A DNA stretch of 64,000 nucleotides, from the NCBI RefSeq assembly GCF_021497505.1, contig NZ_CP069349.1:1579001-1643000 (forward strand). Reading direction: 5' to 3'. Every line of letters begins with the position of its first letter. The first letter of the stretch is position 1. Shown here piece after piece: positions 20,438 through 30,856 of this stretch. The notes below the pieces were generated by a model, which was not told where the DNA came from, did not search any database, and was given only the letters and a program-made list of their open reading frames with translations. Origin of the DNA: Turicibacter sp. TJ11. GTDB lineage: Bacteria; Bacillota_I; Bacilli_A; MOL361; Turicibacteraceae. The position numbers were made by a program, and so were the translations under genes.

Positions 20438-21325
20438 TTATCTCTGTCTAAATGGTCCAAATAGATTATTTTTTCCATCCTTATAGCCTTGATATATCAT
20501 ACTAAATTTAGCTTTTTTCTCATTTTCATAAAGCATAATTTTAATAATCTCTTTTATTGCTGATATTTTATCTTCTCGAATAGATTTGGGTACAACGGTA
20601 GCATACCTATTCCAACAATATATTCTATTACGAGTCATATAGTATCGGCGTAAAGGAGAATGATTAGTGTATGTTATATTTTTAAAGAATAGCTTAGCTT
20701 GAGAAGAATCTCCTAGACGATGGTATAAAATAGCTGTATTTACTTCAACTATTTTATATCCATTCTCAATTAATCTAAAACAAAAATCTAAATCTACTAA
20801 ATCAATAAATAACTTAGCTTCAAATAATCCTATAATCTCAAAAACCTTTGATTTAACTAAATTACCCGATGTAATACCTCTCTCAACATATTTTACATGC
20901 TGATCCTGTGTATCATTTTCCTCTTCATTAATTCCTTGCTCTAGATTAATAGGGATTAAGCTTACAACTTTCTCTTTCTCTAATACATCTAAAGAGTTAT
21001 ATCCCTTTAATAACTCATAAACCATATTTTCTTTTGGAATACTATCATGATCAAAAGTAATAACCCACTCATATTGGTTTTCTAATGCATAGGTTATACC
21101 TCTATTTAAAGCTTCCGCTATTCCAAGATTTTGTGATAGCCTTATTAACTCAATTTGATATTCATTAGCTAAGTTTGACAGAATACATAAAGTTTCCTCT
21201 TTTGATCCATTATCAACAATAACTAACTTACTAACTTGACTATAAATTGCACTGAATGTATCTAAGAACTCTTCTTTACAATTATATGTAACAATAACTC
21301 CACAAACTAATTTTGAATTATTCAT
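20438..21325 (-). CDS. Family 2 glycosyltransferase, rhamnosyltransferase-like
   Basis: A GT-A fold is indicated by VCGVIVTYNCKEE at the N-terminus, KLVIVDNGS, the QNLGIAEALNRGI nucleotide-binding segment and WVITFDHDSIP, whose DHD is the likely metal-binding motif. FIDLVDLDFCFRLIENGYKI is typical of WbbL/RfbF-type rhamnosyltransferases. The start at 21325 has GGAG eight nucleotides upstream. It follows rfbD directly in the operon, so dTDP-L-rhamnose is the likely donor, by context and family rather than proof. Confidence 0.88.
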   Translation of the reverse strand: MNNSKLVCGVIVTYNCKEEFLDTFSAIYSQVSKLVIVDNGSKEETLCILSNLANEYQIELIRLSQNLGIAEALNRGITYALENQYEWVITFDHDSIPKENMVYELLKGYNSLDVLEKEKVVSLIPINLEQGINEEENDTQDQHVKYVERGITSGNLVKSKVFEIIGLFEAKLFIDLVDLDFCFRLIENGYKIVEVNTAILYHRLGDSSQAKLFFKNITYTNHSPLRRYYMTRNRIYCWNRYATVVPKSIREDKISAIKEIIKIMLYENEKKAKFSMIYQGYKDGKNNLFGPFRQR

Positions 21326-21354
21326 CAACACTACTCCACTTTATTTTTTCGTAA

Positions 21355-22194
21355 TTAAATCTTTTTTATATAGTCAGTTAACGCATTTTGCCATGTTGGC
21401 AATAAGTTAAAACCATTCTCTTTTAACTTGTCTTTACTCATTTGACTATTCATTGGACGCTTCGCTGCTGTTGGATATTGATCTGTTGTAATTGGATTTG
21501 TTTTCACTTCAATCCCACTTTGTTTGAAGATCTCATTCGCAAATTCACACCATGAGCAGAATCCTTCATTCGTCGCATGGTAAATACCGTATTTATTAGT
21601 TTCAATCATGTCGACTAATAATGGGGCTAAGTCTGCTGTGTACGTTGGTGATCCCACTTGATCGTTGATGATATTTAATTCATCACGTTCTAATCCTAAA
21701 CGACGCATCGTTTTGATGAAGTTATTTCCATTCACACCGAAGACCCATGAAATACGGACGATATAGTATTTTTCAAGTAACTCTTGAACGTATTGTTCTC
21801 CTTTTAGTTTACTTGCTCCGTAAACATTGATTGGATTTGGAATATCCGTTTCTACATATTCCCCCTCTTTAGTTCCATCGAAGACATAATCCGTACTAAT
21901 ATAAATCATTTTAACATCTAACTCTTTTGCACACTCAGCGATGACTTTAACAGCCTCTGCATTGATTTGATAACAAATCTCTGACTCTTCTTCTGCTTTA
22001 TCAACGGCTGTGTAAGCCGCACAATGAATGATGGCGTCTGGTTTTAAGTTCATAATGAAGATACGAATCGCTTCATTATCCATTAAGTCCATCTCTTCAC
22101 GGTCCACTCCAATCGGTTGATGACCGCGTTTTTCTAATTCTTTAACAACGTCGTATCCTAATTGACCTTTAACTCCTGTTACTAATACTTTCAT
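21355..22194 (-). CDS. rfbD: dTDP-4-dehydrorhamnose reductase
   Basis: This 279-residue SDR-family enzyme performs the last step of dTDP-L-rhamnose synthesis. The N-terminal GxxGxxG motif reads VTGVKGQLGYDV. DAIIHCAAYTAVDKAEEE, YISTDYVFDG and the catalytic YGASKLKGEQ Tyr-x3-Lys are present. The gene overlaps the end of rfbB by one base. Its length is normal. Confidence 0.96.
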   Translation of the reverse strand: MKVLVTGVKGQLGYDVVKELEKRGHQPIGVDREEMDLMDNEAIRIFIMNLKPDAIIHCAAYTAVDKAEEESEICYQINAEAVKVIAECAKELDVKMIYISTDYVFDGTKEGEYVETDIPNPINVYGASKLKGEQYVQELLEKYYIVRISWVFGVNGNNFIKTMRRLGLERDELNIINDQVGSPTYTADLAPLLVDMIETNKYGIYHATNEGFCSWCEFANEIFKQSGIEVKTNPITTDQYPTAAKRPMNSQMSKDKLKENGFNLLPTWQNALTDYIKKI

Positions 22195-23222
22195 TATTTA
22201 TCACCATATTGTTTTTCAAAATAGTTTTGATATTCACCTGAGATAATATTTTCCCACCATTGTTTATTATCTAAATACCACTCAATCGTTTGTTGAATTC
22301 CTGTATCGAAGTTATACGTTGGTTTCCATCCTAATTCATTTTCTAATTTTTGTGGGTCAATCGCATAACGTAAATCGTGCCCTGGACGATCTTTCACGTA
22401 AGTAATTAATACTTCTGGTTTATTTAAGGCTTTTAAAATCGTTTTAACGACCTCTAAGTTAGTACGTTCGTTGTGTCCACCGACGTTATAAACTTCTCCC
22501 ACTTTACCCTTGTGTAAAATTAAGTCAATCGCTGCACAGTGATCATACACGTGTAACCAATCACGAACGTTCTCTCCATTTCCGTAAACCGGTAATTGCT
22601 CATCATTTAACGCACGTGAAATCATTAATGGAATTAATTTTTCAGGAAAATGATAAGGACCGTAGTTATTTGAACAACGAGAAATTGTAATTGGTAATCC
22701 AAACGTACGGTGGTAAGCAAACACTAATAAATCAGCTGATGCTTTTGATGCTGAGTATGGGCTTGATGTGTGTAATGGTGTTTCTTCTGTAAAGAATAAA
22801 TCAGGACGATCTAATGGTAAATCTCCATATACTTCGTCTGTTGACACTTGATGATAACGTTCTACGCCATAAGTACGTGATGCATCCATTAATACTTGTG
22901 TTCCTAAAACGTTTGTTTTAATGAAAATTTCTGGATCTGTCACTGAACGGTCTACATGAGACTCGGCCGCGAAGTTAACGACGATATCGAATTTTTCTTT
23001 TTCAAATAAGTCAAAGATAAATTCACGATCCGCAATATCGCCTTTCACAAATTTATAGTTAGGCTTTCCTTCAACTGGTTGACACGTCTCTAAGTTTCCA
23101 GCATAGGTTAAAGCATCTAAGTTCACAATCATGTAGTTTGGATACTTATCCACCATATAATGAACAAAGTTCCCTCCAATAAATCCTGCTCCACCTGTTA
23201 CTAAAATCTTTTTCTCCATCAT
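22194..23222 (-). CDS. rfbB: dTDP-glucose 4,6-dehydratase
   Basis: This 342-residue SDR enzyme converts dTDP-glucose to dTDP-4-keto-6-deoxyglucose. Visible motifs are VTGGAGFIGGNFVHY (NAD binding), NFAAESHVDRS, STDEVYGDL, the catalytic YSASKASADLLV and SRCSNNYGPYHFPEKLIPL. The gene abuts rfbC and overlaps rfbD by one base. Confidence 0.97.
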   Translation of the reverse strand: MMEKKILVTGGAGFIGGNFVHYMVDKYPNYMIVNLDALTYAGNLETCQPVEGKPNYKFVKGDIADREFIFDLFEKEKFDIVVNFAAESHVDRSVTDPEIFIKTNVLGTQVLMDASRTYGVERYHQVSTDEVYGDLPLDRPDLFFTEETPLHTSSPYSASKASADLLVFAYHRTFGLPITISRCSNNYGPYHFPEKLIPLMISRALNDEQLPVYGNGENVRDWLHVYDHCAAIDLILHKGKVGEVYNVGGHNERTNLEVVKTILKALNKPEVLITYVKDRPGHDLRYAIDPQKLENELGWKPTYNFDTGIQQTIEWYLDNKQWWENIISGEYQNYFEKQYGDK

Positions 23223-23803
23223 TACTTCTTCTCTCCTTCATAAATAAATGGTAAGTCTATTAATTCTTTTAATGTTTTTTGTTTCTGATCTTTTTCTGAT
23301 AATAAAATCTCTCCTAGATCTTCTAACGGCCAATCAATTCCAACTTCTTCGTCATTCCAAAGTAAACCACTATCATATTCAGGTGCATAGAAGTCAGTAC
23401 ATTTGTAATTAAACACAGCTTCGTCCGAAGTTACCACAAATCCATGAGCAAATCCCTCTGGTACATAGAATTGTCGTTTATTCTCAGCACTTAAATAAAC
23501 CCCTTCCCATTGTCCATAAGTCGGTGATCCTTTGCGTAAGTCAACTGCGACATCCCAAACTTCACCTTGAGTGACACGCACAAGTTTTCCTTGTGTATGT
23601 TGTGTTTGGAAGTGGAGACCACGTAAAACTCCTTTACGAGATTTTGACTCATTATCTTGAACGAAGTTCATCGTTAACCCAGCGTCAGCAAAATCTTTTT
23701 GACTGTAGCTTTCCATAAAATAGCCACGGTCATCACCGAATACTTTTGGTTCAATAATATATAAATCTGGAATTTTCGTTTGAATGAAATTAAAGTTTCC
23801 CAT
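23222..23803 (-). CDS. rfbC: dTDP-4-dehydrorhamnose 3,5-epimerase
   Basis: This 193-residue cupin enzyme has DDRGYFMESYSQKDF, SRKGVLRGLHFQ, VWDVAVDLRKGSPTYG and YVPEGFAHGF. The His of GLHFQ and the following Asp are the expected catalytic pair. It sits between rfbA and rfbB with one-base overlaps on both sides, so the four rfb genes should be translationally coupled. Confidence 0.97.
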   Translation of the reverse strand: MGNFNFIQTKIPDLYIIEPKVFGDDRGYFMESYSQKDFADAGLTMNFVQDNESKSRKGVLRGLHFQTQHTQGKLVRVTQGEVWDVAVDLRKGSPTYGQWEGVYLSAENKRQFYVPEGFAHGFVVTSDEAVFNYKCTDFYAPEYDSGLLWNDEEVGIDWPLEDLGEILLSEKDQKQKTLKELIDLPFIYEGEKK

Positions 23804-24672
23804 TATGCCACCTCATCTGCGATTTTAACTAAATATTGACCATATTCTGTTTTTAATAATGGCTTCGCTAACTCTAGCAATTGTTCTTTCGAAATATAAC
23901 CTTGACGATAAGCAATTTCTTCTAAACATGAAACAAATAGACCTTGACGAGTTTGAACCGCTTCGACATAGTTAGACGCTTCTAATAATCCACGATGAGT
24001 TCCAGTATCCAACCAAGCCATTCCACGTCCGAATAATTCAACTTTTAATTTTCCACGACGTAAGTATTCATTATTAATATCTGTGATTTCTAACTCACCA
24101 CGTGGAGACGGCTGAATATTTTTTGCGATTTCAACCACCTCATTATCGTAGAAATATAATCCTGGAACTGCATAATTTGACTTAGGTTGAGCTGGTTTTT
24201 CTTCAATAGATAATACATTAAAGTCTTGATCAAATTCAACCACTCCAAACGCACTTGGATCACTAACATGGTATCCAAAAATCGTTGACTCTTCACGGTT
24301 AACTGCCTTTTGAAGACGCTCAGTAAATCCATACCCATGGAAAATATTATCTCCTAAAACCAAAGCTACCTTATCATTACCAATGAATTCTTCTCCGATA
24401 ATGAAAGCTTCCGCTAACCCGTTTGGTTGTTCCTGAACTTTATATTCAATCGTTAATCCTAAATGAGATCCATCTCCTAATAATTCTTGGAATAACGTAA
24501 TGTCACGCGGAGTTGAGATAACTAAAATATCTTTAATTCCTGCTAACATTAATACCGATAATGGATAATAAATCATCGGCTTATCATAAATTGGTAACGC
24601 TTGTTTCGATACTGATTTTGTAATCGGATATAAACGTGTACCTGATCCTCCAGCTAAAATAATACCTTTCAT
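23803..24672 (-). CDS. rfbA: Glucose-1-phosphate thymidylyltransferase
   Basis: This 289-residue enzyme makes dTDP-glucose, the first step to dTDP-L-rhamnose. The signature [48 protein letters not shown] and [10 protein letters not shown] are all present. It is the first gene of the rfbACBD set. Its GGAGAG ribosome binding site is well placed. Confidence 0.97.
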   Translation of the reverse strand: MKGIILAGGSGTRLYPITKSVSKQALPIYDKPMIYYPLSVLMLAGIKDILVISTPRDITLFQELLGDGSHLGLTIEYKVQEQPNGLAEAFIIGEEFIGNDKVALVLGDNIFHGYGFTERLQKAVNREESTIFGYHVSDPSAFGVVEFDQDFNVLSIEEKPAQPKSNYAVPGLYFYDNEVVEIAKNIQPSPRGELEITDINNEYLRRGKLKVELFGRGMAWLDTGTHRGLLEASNYVEAVQTRQGLFVSCLEEIAYRQGYISKEQLLELAKPLLKTEYGQYLVKIADEVA

Positions 24673-24689
24673 AATTCTCTCTCCTTTTG

Positions 24690-25538
24690 TTAATTATAAG
24701 ATTTAAACCCTTTAAGTCGTGACTTAATATAGGCTTTTCTAATCTCCTGCTCTTCTTTATTATTTTTTAATACTGCTAATGAATATTTTAAAGAATGATA
24801 AAGTATAATAGAATAGAATAACTTCAACATATATACATCCTTATTTTTTTTACATAAGGCACCAAATCCTAAGCCATAGGATTCAATTTTAGCCAATGGC
24901 AATTTCCTGACTGATGATGGATGAAATAATTTAATACTTGGGTGATAGATAACCTTTTTTCCTTCTTTAAGTTCATTATAGATAGTATCTGCATCCTCAT
25001 TACTTCCGTAGTAAGTACCAACTCCCATATTTTCATCGAATAATTTTGTCTTTGAAGTAATCTTCTTAAATATGGTAATTGATGATATCTTAGTGTAGAA
25101 GTTACTTCTTTTAATCTCTATACTTTTTTCTGGCCACTTACGAATACAATCTTTATTAGCTTCATCTAATATTTTTCCCATTAATATATCTGCATTTGTA
25201 CTCTGAAACAGTTCATTAACAGTTTCTAAAGTATTCACGAAATACTTGCAATCATCATCAGGAAAGGCAATAATATCCCCTTTAGCTTTTTTTATTCCAA
25301 TATTTCTATTTAAGGATAACCCTTTAACATCTGACCTAATATGCTGAATATCCAATTCATTTTTAAATTCATCAACAATATCGTTTAAAACAATAGAATC
25401 ATTTTGATCAACAATAATTAATTCAACCTTTGATAAATCATAATTAGACTTTAATAAACTCAAGATAAATTCTCTAATCTCATCTTTTCTACCATAAGTA
25501 GCCATAATAAGTGAGAATGTATACATATTTCTTTTCAA
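24690..25538 (-). CDS. Family 2 glycosyltransferase
   Basis: The 282-residue protein starts at TTG 25538, preceded by AGGAGG at nine nucleotides. GT-A motifs include [50 protein letters not shown] (DDD metal site) and [13 protein letters not shown]. It is encoded just upstream of rfbA. Donor and acceptor cannot be told from sequence. Confidence 0.87.
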   Translation of the reverse strand: MKRNMYTFSLIMATYGRKDEIREFILSLLKSNYDLSKVELIIVDQNDSIVLNDIVDEFKNELDIQHIRSDVKGLSLNRNIGIKKAKGDIIAFPDDDCKYFVNTLETVNELFQSTNADILMGKILDEANKDCIRKWPEKSIEIKRSNFYTKISSITIFKKITSKTKLFDENMGVGTYYGSNEDADTIYNELKEGKKVIYHPSIKLFHPSSVRKLPLAKIESYGLGFGALCKKNKDVYMLKLFYSIILYHSLKYSLAVLKNNKEEQEIRKAYIKSRLKGFKSYN

Positions 25539-25540
25539 GA

Positions 25541-26557
25541 CTAGCTTCCTCCTACCTGTAAATGTTGATGGATAACCTTGACTCTTTCAGCAAAACTATT
25601 ATTCATTGTAATAAATTGATTATCTTTTTGTTTCGAAATTCTTAATTCCTCTTCTTTAATATATTTTCTAATCAGCTGATTGAGCTCTTCTATAGAACTA
25701 AAGTATTCAACATATTCTCCATATTTTTCAACTATAAACTGGTTATTATCAACTAGTTGAAATGCCCCATTTGCTGCAATTTCAAAAAAGCGTGGATTAC
25801 ATCCTTTATTTGATTGAGAATGATGCATATTTAAGCAAATTTTACTACGAGCATACAACTGATTTACCTCTCGTGGAATAACATTACGATTTTTAAAATA
25901 CTTCTTATATTTCGAAAAGAAATATTTTAAATATGTATTAGGTTGTTTGATATTTGTATACTTTCCATAAATTTCAATATTCAGGCTAGGAAATTGATTA
26001 ATTATATTTTCTAATAATTCAATTCGTTTTGGATATAAGCTACCTATAAATAGGATATCAATATCTTTTTCTATTTTATTAATTGGATGATAAACTTCAT
26101 CATCGTAAGCTAATGGTAGAAATGTACTTTTAACGCCCATTTCTACTAAGCGTATCACATCGTTTTCTTCAAACATATACTTCAAATCATAATATTTAAT
26201 ATTATCTATGATCTTGTCATATCTGAAAAGTGAATCCATCATCCATAGAATTTTGGGAACTTTAATTTCCTCTAATGTTTTGTTTGAAATTTTTTCTGGC
26301 TTAATAAATAGCACATAGTTGGGAAGATATTGTTCAACCTCAATTAGAATCTTATAATTTATTCTATCATCATATTTTCTTTTGAAATAATTTACACCTA
26401 TCTTACCTAATAAACTACATATAATTTTATTCTTTAGGCCATGATATCCATCAAAATAAGAATAGACTTTTGTTTCATAACCTAATTTTTCAAATCCTCT
26501 TTTTACGCTGTCATTATATCCAAAAAAATCTGGTCCTACTATTAATACTTTCTTCAT
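25541..26557 (-). CDS. CgeB-like glycosyltransferase (family 1-type fold)
   Basis: The N-terminus (KKVLIVGPDFFGYNDSVKRGFEKLGYETKVYSYFDG) and the C-terminal segment (RSKICLNMHHSQSNKGCNPRFFEIAANGAFQLVDN) match the CgeB/DUF3880 group of GT-B enzymes. Residues RFFEIAANG form the nucleotide-sugar-binding signature. The ATG at 26557 is chosen for its upstream GGGGAG. It probably adds one sugar of the repeat unit; specificity is unknown. Confidence 0.82.
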   Translation of the reverse strand: MKKVLIVGPDFFGYNDSVKRGFEKLGYETKVYSYFDGYHGLKNKIICSLLGKIGVNYFKRKYDDRINYKILIEVEQYLPNYVLFIKPEKISNKTLEEIKVPKILWMMDSLFRYDKIIDNIKYYDLKYMFEENDVIRLVEMGVKSTFLPLAYDDEVYHPINKIEKDIDILFIGSLYPKRIELLENIINQFPSLNIEIYGKYTNIKQPNTYLKYFFSKYKKYFKNRNVIPREVNQLYARSKICLNMHHSQSNKGCNPRFFEIAANGAFQLVDNNQFIVEKYGEYVEYFSSIEELNQLIRKYIKEEELRISKQKDNQFITMNNSFAERVKVIHQHLQVGGS

Positions 26558-26599
26558 TTTTATTCTCCCCATTATTTCTTTAATATAATTAATCTTTTC

Positions 26600-27832
26600 T
26601 TAAGAGACTTCCGCCTTATTATTTATCTGAGAAATTAAATAAGCACATAAAATATATAAAACAATATCATTATCATATCCTAAGTACTGTAGCATAAAGG
26701 AAAATAATAAAGGCACTACTATAATAAAAATGAAATTAATATTAATTCTAAATTGATTTGTCCAATATAATGTTCCCCCTAAGAAACCAGTATATAAAAT
26801 TAAACCAATTAATCCAAAATCTAACCATGTATTTAAAAAGACATTATGCATATTGCTTTCACCTATATAATAAGGTGAATAAGCTTCTAAGAACGCTCTT
26901 GCAGAGAGTAATCCATTTCCTGTTAAAAAGTGTGTATTTGTAATATTTTCAAAAAATGTTTGCCAATAAATTAATCGAACATAGCCACCATCTGTTACAT
27001 CTAATTTTATATTTAAAATTTTATCAACAAATATATATCCAATTCCTAATAAGATGACTCCACCAATTGTATAAAAAACAATTTTAATTTTTTTTGTTAT
27101 TACTCTATTAACTCTCTCGAACACAAAATATACTAATGCTAGTATATACACTACTTGAGCAGTACGGCTTAATAAAAATAACATATTAAAGATAGAAATA
27201 AACACTAAAATATAATTACTTTTTCCGACTTTTTCATGGTAACTTAAATCATATAGATAAAGGATCTGAAACAGAGCTAATTTTACTGCCCAAATATTCT
27301 TATTACTAATTCCAATGATATGTGAATACTCTGATATAACATAACGAGTTATCGAATTCTCAAACCCTCCATTAAATAGGACCTCATAAAACAAATTATT
27401 TGGAATGTATATCCACAATAACTGAATAAAATTTAATATAATAATATATCTAATTGATTTAACAACTATCCTTCTTAAACTCCCATTATTTCTTTTTTGA
27501 ATAACTAAGCTAAAAATTAATAAAAATACTAAGTTTAAAATAAGTTTAATTAAAATACTAGGATAAGCTGTAAAACGTATTAATGTAATAACAACTGCCC
27601 ATAGTAGAAAACTAGCTAAAAGCCATTGATTGAGTTTTACCTCTTTTAGACTTTTTCTAAATCCATCCTTATACAACGAATAAATTCCAACTATAATTAC
27701 ACTTGTAAAAAAAATAGGATAAATAGGAATGTTAAGAAAAATACTAAATAATGAAAATATAAATAGAACATCAATTATTTGTAATTTACCTTTAAATCTA
27801 ATAAATGCTTCACGGAAAATATCTATGTTCAC
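26600..27832 (-). CDS. wzy: Wzy-type polysaccharide polymerase / O-antigen ligase-like protein
   Basis: The 410-residue protein has about ten to twelve membrane helices and a large loop (about residues 285-330) containing TGNGLLSARAFLEAYSPYYIGESNMHNVFLNTWLDFGLIG. An H-N pair followed by a helix is typical of Wzy_C/O-antigen ligase proteins. It would join lipid-linked repeat units at the outer face of the membrane. It starts at GTG 27832, overlapping the stop of the preceding glycosyltransferase gene by four bases, with AAAGGAG just upstream. Confidence 0.85.
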   Translation of the reverse strand: MNIDIFREAFIRFKGKLQIIDVLFIFSLFSIFLNIPIYPIFFTSVIIVGIYSLYKDGFRKSLKEVKLNQWLLASFLLWAVVITLIRFTAYPSILIKLILNLVFLLIFSLVIQKRNNGSLRRIVVKSIRYIIILNFIQLLWIYIPNNLFYEVLFNGGFENSITRYVISEYSHIIGISNKNIWAVKLALFQILYLYDLSYHEKVGKSNYILVFISIFNMLFLLSRTAQVVYILALVYFVFERVNRVITKKIKIVFYTIGGVILLGIGYIFVDKILNIKLDVTDGGYVRLIYWQTFFENITNTHFLTGNGLLSARAFLEAYSPYYIGESNMHNVFLNTWLDFGLIGLILYTGFLGGTLYWTNQFRININFIFIIVVPLLFSFMLQYLGYDNDIVLYILCAYLISQINNKAEVS

Positions 27833-28704
27833 AACTTTTTCTCCTTTTGTTTTTTACAATTATAAAATGCTAACTTATAACTGATTAGCTTTATTGGACA
27901 CTCCACGAAAAGAAATCTTATTAAATCAAAATATCTTTTCTCTTTTAATAAAGCATTTATCATAAACTTAATTAATTTAACCCCTTCTCCATTTGTACTA
28001 TAAACACTTAATAAGTCTTGATGTTCCGCTTCAAAAATTCCAATTTGAGTGTATCTATCCCAGGTCTCTCTTAGATTAAAGTTATGGCTATGTAGTACTT
28101 TACTACTACAGTTATATAAGACTGTTTTTCCTGACTCGATTACATTACACACATATACAACATCTTCATTTGTTTTAACTTCATAGTTGTAACCGTTTAA
28201 TTTAATATACTCACTTCTTACTGTTGCTGAAGACGAGTCAGAATAATAAATATTTTTACGCCCCCATTTTACGATTGTTTCCTTATTACATAGACGATTA
28301 TAATTAGGATAATTATATATACGCGTTAATCGTTCAATAGAGGTCGCATTATTATAAGGAATTTGACGAGAGTATGTTGCCACAACTTCCCCCTTAAGAC
28401 CATCAATTAGACTCTCTAACCAATAATCATTCGCAGGTAGAATATCTTGCGTAATAAAGACTAAATAATCTCCTTTAGATTTTAAAGCTGCTTCATGACG
28501 AGTTAAACCATGATTAAAATTTTTCACTTCATATACAACATCAAACAAATCTTTTGCTACTTCATAGCTATTATCCCTCGAAGGACTAACTGGAGCAATA
28601 ATCTCTATATCTCCTTCAAATTTTTGAGATCGTATTTTACTATTTAAATTTTCCAAATAAGATTCACCATTATAAATTGGTAAAATAATACTAACCTTTT
28701 TCAT
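27829..28704 (-). CDS. Family 2 glycosyltransferase, rhamnosyltransferase-like
   Basis: KKVSIILPIYNGESYLENL, IEIIAPVSPSRDNSYEVAKD, HGLTRHEAALKSKGDYLVFITQDILPAN and TNEDVVYVCNVIESGKTVLYNCSSKVLHSHN give a GT-A fold. It resembles the family with a TQD metal-binding site. The ATG at 28704 has AGGTGA eight nucleotides upstream and is preferred over the GTG at 28716. It is second in the operon after the priming transferase and may add the second sugar (inference from order). Confidence 0.86.
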   Translation of the reverse strand: MKKVSIILPIYNGESYLENLNSKIRSQKFEGDIEIIAPVSPSRDNSYEVAKDLFDVVYEVKNFNHGLTRHEAALKSKGDYLVFITQDILPANDYWLESLIDGLKGEVVATYSRQIPYNNATSIERLTRIYNYPNYNRLCNKETIVKWGRKNIYYSDSSSATVRSEYIKLNGYNYEVKTNEDVVYVCNVIESGKTVLYNCSSKVLHSHNFNLRETWDRYTQIGIFEAEHQDLLSVYSTNGEGVKLIKFMINALLKEKRYFDLIRFLFVECPIKLISYKLAFYNCKKQKEKKL

Positions 28705-28730
28705 CAACAAATTCACCTGTCTCTTTTAAT

Positions 28731-29378
28731 CTAATAAGAGCCTTTACCTTTGATTACACTAACAAATGTTGCCAAAATAATCTTAATATCTAATAAAATA
28801 CTTCTATTTTCGACATAATAAGTATCTAGAGCTACACGTTCTTCATATGAAGTATCACTTCGTCCATGCACTTGCCACATTCCAGTTAATCCTGGAGTAA
28901 CCATTAAATATAGATCTACTTTATCTCCATATTTCTCTAACTCTGCTTCAACTACTGGACGTGGTCCGACAATACTCATTTCTCCTTTTAATACATTTAA
29001 AAACTGCGGGATTTCATCTAAGCTTGTTTTTCTAATAAACTTTCCTATTTTTGTAATTCGCGGATCGTCTTTTAATTTATATGTTTCTGCGTATTCCTTT
29101 TTTTGTTCTGGCGTAAACGATTTAATCATTTCACCAGCGTTCTGATACATAGACCGAAACTTATATACTGGTATCAACTCTCCGTTCTTTCCAACTCTTT
29201 TATGTGCAAAAATAATGGGTCCTTTTGGATCTTCCATTTTAATTAATAGTGCCACTACTAAAAATATTGGTGAAAATAATACTAGTCCAATTAAGCTCCC
29301 AACTATATCCATAACTCTTTTTGTAATAAAATATCTTTTCATTACATCAATATTTTTTTTTATACTTATAATTTTCAT
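28731..29378 (-). CDS. Undecaprenyl-phosphate sugar-1-phosphate transferase (priming enzyme)
   Basis: This 215-residue protein is of the short, PglC-like polyprenol-phosphate sugar phosphotransferase type. One N-terminal hydrophobic segment (IVGSLIGLVLFSPIFLVVALLI) is followed by HKRVGKNGELIPVYKFRSM, KFIRKTSLDEIPQFLNVLKGEMSIVGPRP and TPGLTGMWQVHGRSDTSYEERV. It starts repeat-unit assembly by moving a sugar phosphate to undecaprenyl phosphate. As the first gene of the 29378-14691 operon it fixes the first sugar, possibly the product of the CapD-type enzyme at the left edge. Confidence 0.94.
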   Translation of the reverse strand: MKIISIKKNIDVMKRYFITKRVMDIVGSLIGLVLFSPIFLVVALLIKMEDPKGPIIFAHKRVGKNGELIPVYKFRSMYQNAGEMIKSFTPEQKKEYAETYKLKDDPRITKIGKFIRKTSLDEIPQFLNVLKGEMSIVGPRPVVEAELEKYGDKVDLYLMVTPGLTGMWQVHGRSDTSYEERVALDTYYVENRSILLDIKIILATFVSVIKGKGSY

Positions 29379-29559
29379 ACTTCATACCTCTTTATTTTTA
29401 ATTTTCGAAAATAATGCTACTATATAGACCATCACGCTCTAGAGGCACCACCATAAACGAAAATAAACGCCTTCTTGAATGTTAGATTCTAATTTTACCA
29501 TAATCGATTAAAAACACAGACAAGATACGCCATTCATTTTGTATGCCCTTATTCCTCAT

Positions 29560-30725
29560 TTTAAAGACCTACATCAAGGAGGCCTTTTCAAAACTGCCTT
29601 CACAGAGGGAGTTTGGATTTATTTTCATAGTAGAAACAGCTAGACAATCTACATTTTTCGCATAACATTCTAATGACTTCAAGTGGTCTCTGATTAATAT
29701 ACTCAATGAAGCCTTGAACAGATTTTTGATCTCAGCGACACTTTTGTAAAATACGTTATGAATGACAGATTTTTCAGCCACTCCCATAATCGCTCGATTA
29801 GATGTAATCCAGGACTATAAGGTGGTAAAAAGACAACCTTTAATCTACTTTTATGCTCTTCTAAAAAAGTTGGATGAGTTTAGCGTGATGAATTCTTGTA
29901 TGCTCTAAAACCATAACAATCTTGTATGCTCTAAAACCATAACAATTTTTCCCATTCGATATTATTTCAGTACATTTTTGAGGATTTCTGAAAAGATATC
30001 TGCTGTATAACGTTCTTCCTCCTGGACATAAACATGTCCTGTTTCGTCGTTTAACACACCGATTACCTTAACACTCTGATGTTTCCCGTAGGTTGGAATC
30101 ATCCTTTGTTTTCCCTTTAAAAACCAGTGACTAACTAACGAGGCAGTCTCTAATTGAAATTTCATCTTAAAAAATAAGATGATCAATCTCCCCAGGAATT
30201 ATTTTTTTAGTTTCTCAAAGGTCTGAATAAAGTCTTATTTCTTTTCTTGGCTAGCCTTAGCTAGTGAATACGTCAGACGTGTATAGCTAAAACCTAGACT
30301 TATCAGCATATCATGCATTCCAGCTTTAGAGAATGAAACACCAAATATTTGTTTCACCGAGATGCATAATAGCTTACAATCCCAAGTCATGTACGGTTCA
30401 ATTCCAACATCATCTGGCGTTTTATGGATGATGGTATGGATTAACTCAGCTTCTTGCTCAGGTGAAAGTTTCTTCGGGCAGCCTGATTTTGGGCGTGGTT
30501 TTAATCCCTCAAGTCCATATTTTTTATAATTTCTAACATGTGTTCAGATGGTCTGAGCAGTAAAGGGAACTATCCTAGCGATTTCTACATTTTTATATCC
30601 TTGTAAGTGTAAACAGATGACTTGATAACGAGTATAAAGTTGTTTCGATGATGTTTCACGCATCGCTGTTTCAATTAATTTTAATTCTGTCTGATTCATA
30701 GTTGCCCCAATTTCTATCCTAAAAT
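29560..30725 (-). pseudogene. Decayed IS630-family element
   Basis: The N-terminal half is nearly identical to the copy at 12822-13340, including the MNQTELKLIETAMRETSSK start and the same GCC..CAATTTCTAT upstream sequence. It carries several stops and frameshifts. Short surviving frames lie at 29962-30186 (RMIPTYGKHQSVKVIG) and 29569-29787 (SVIHNVFYKSVAEIKNLFK). A short direct duplication (CTTGTATGCTCTAAAACCATAACAA twice near 29893-29945) adds to the decay. Confidence 0.85.
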
Positions 30726-30856
30726 GTATGTTTAATATCTACTATTTTAACATACATTTTAACGAATTTTGACCACAAGTATTTGAATTAAAAAACTATG
30801 AATTACATTTCTGTTTATATATATCCACTTAACTTTCCATTATATTTTAAAACCAA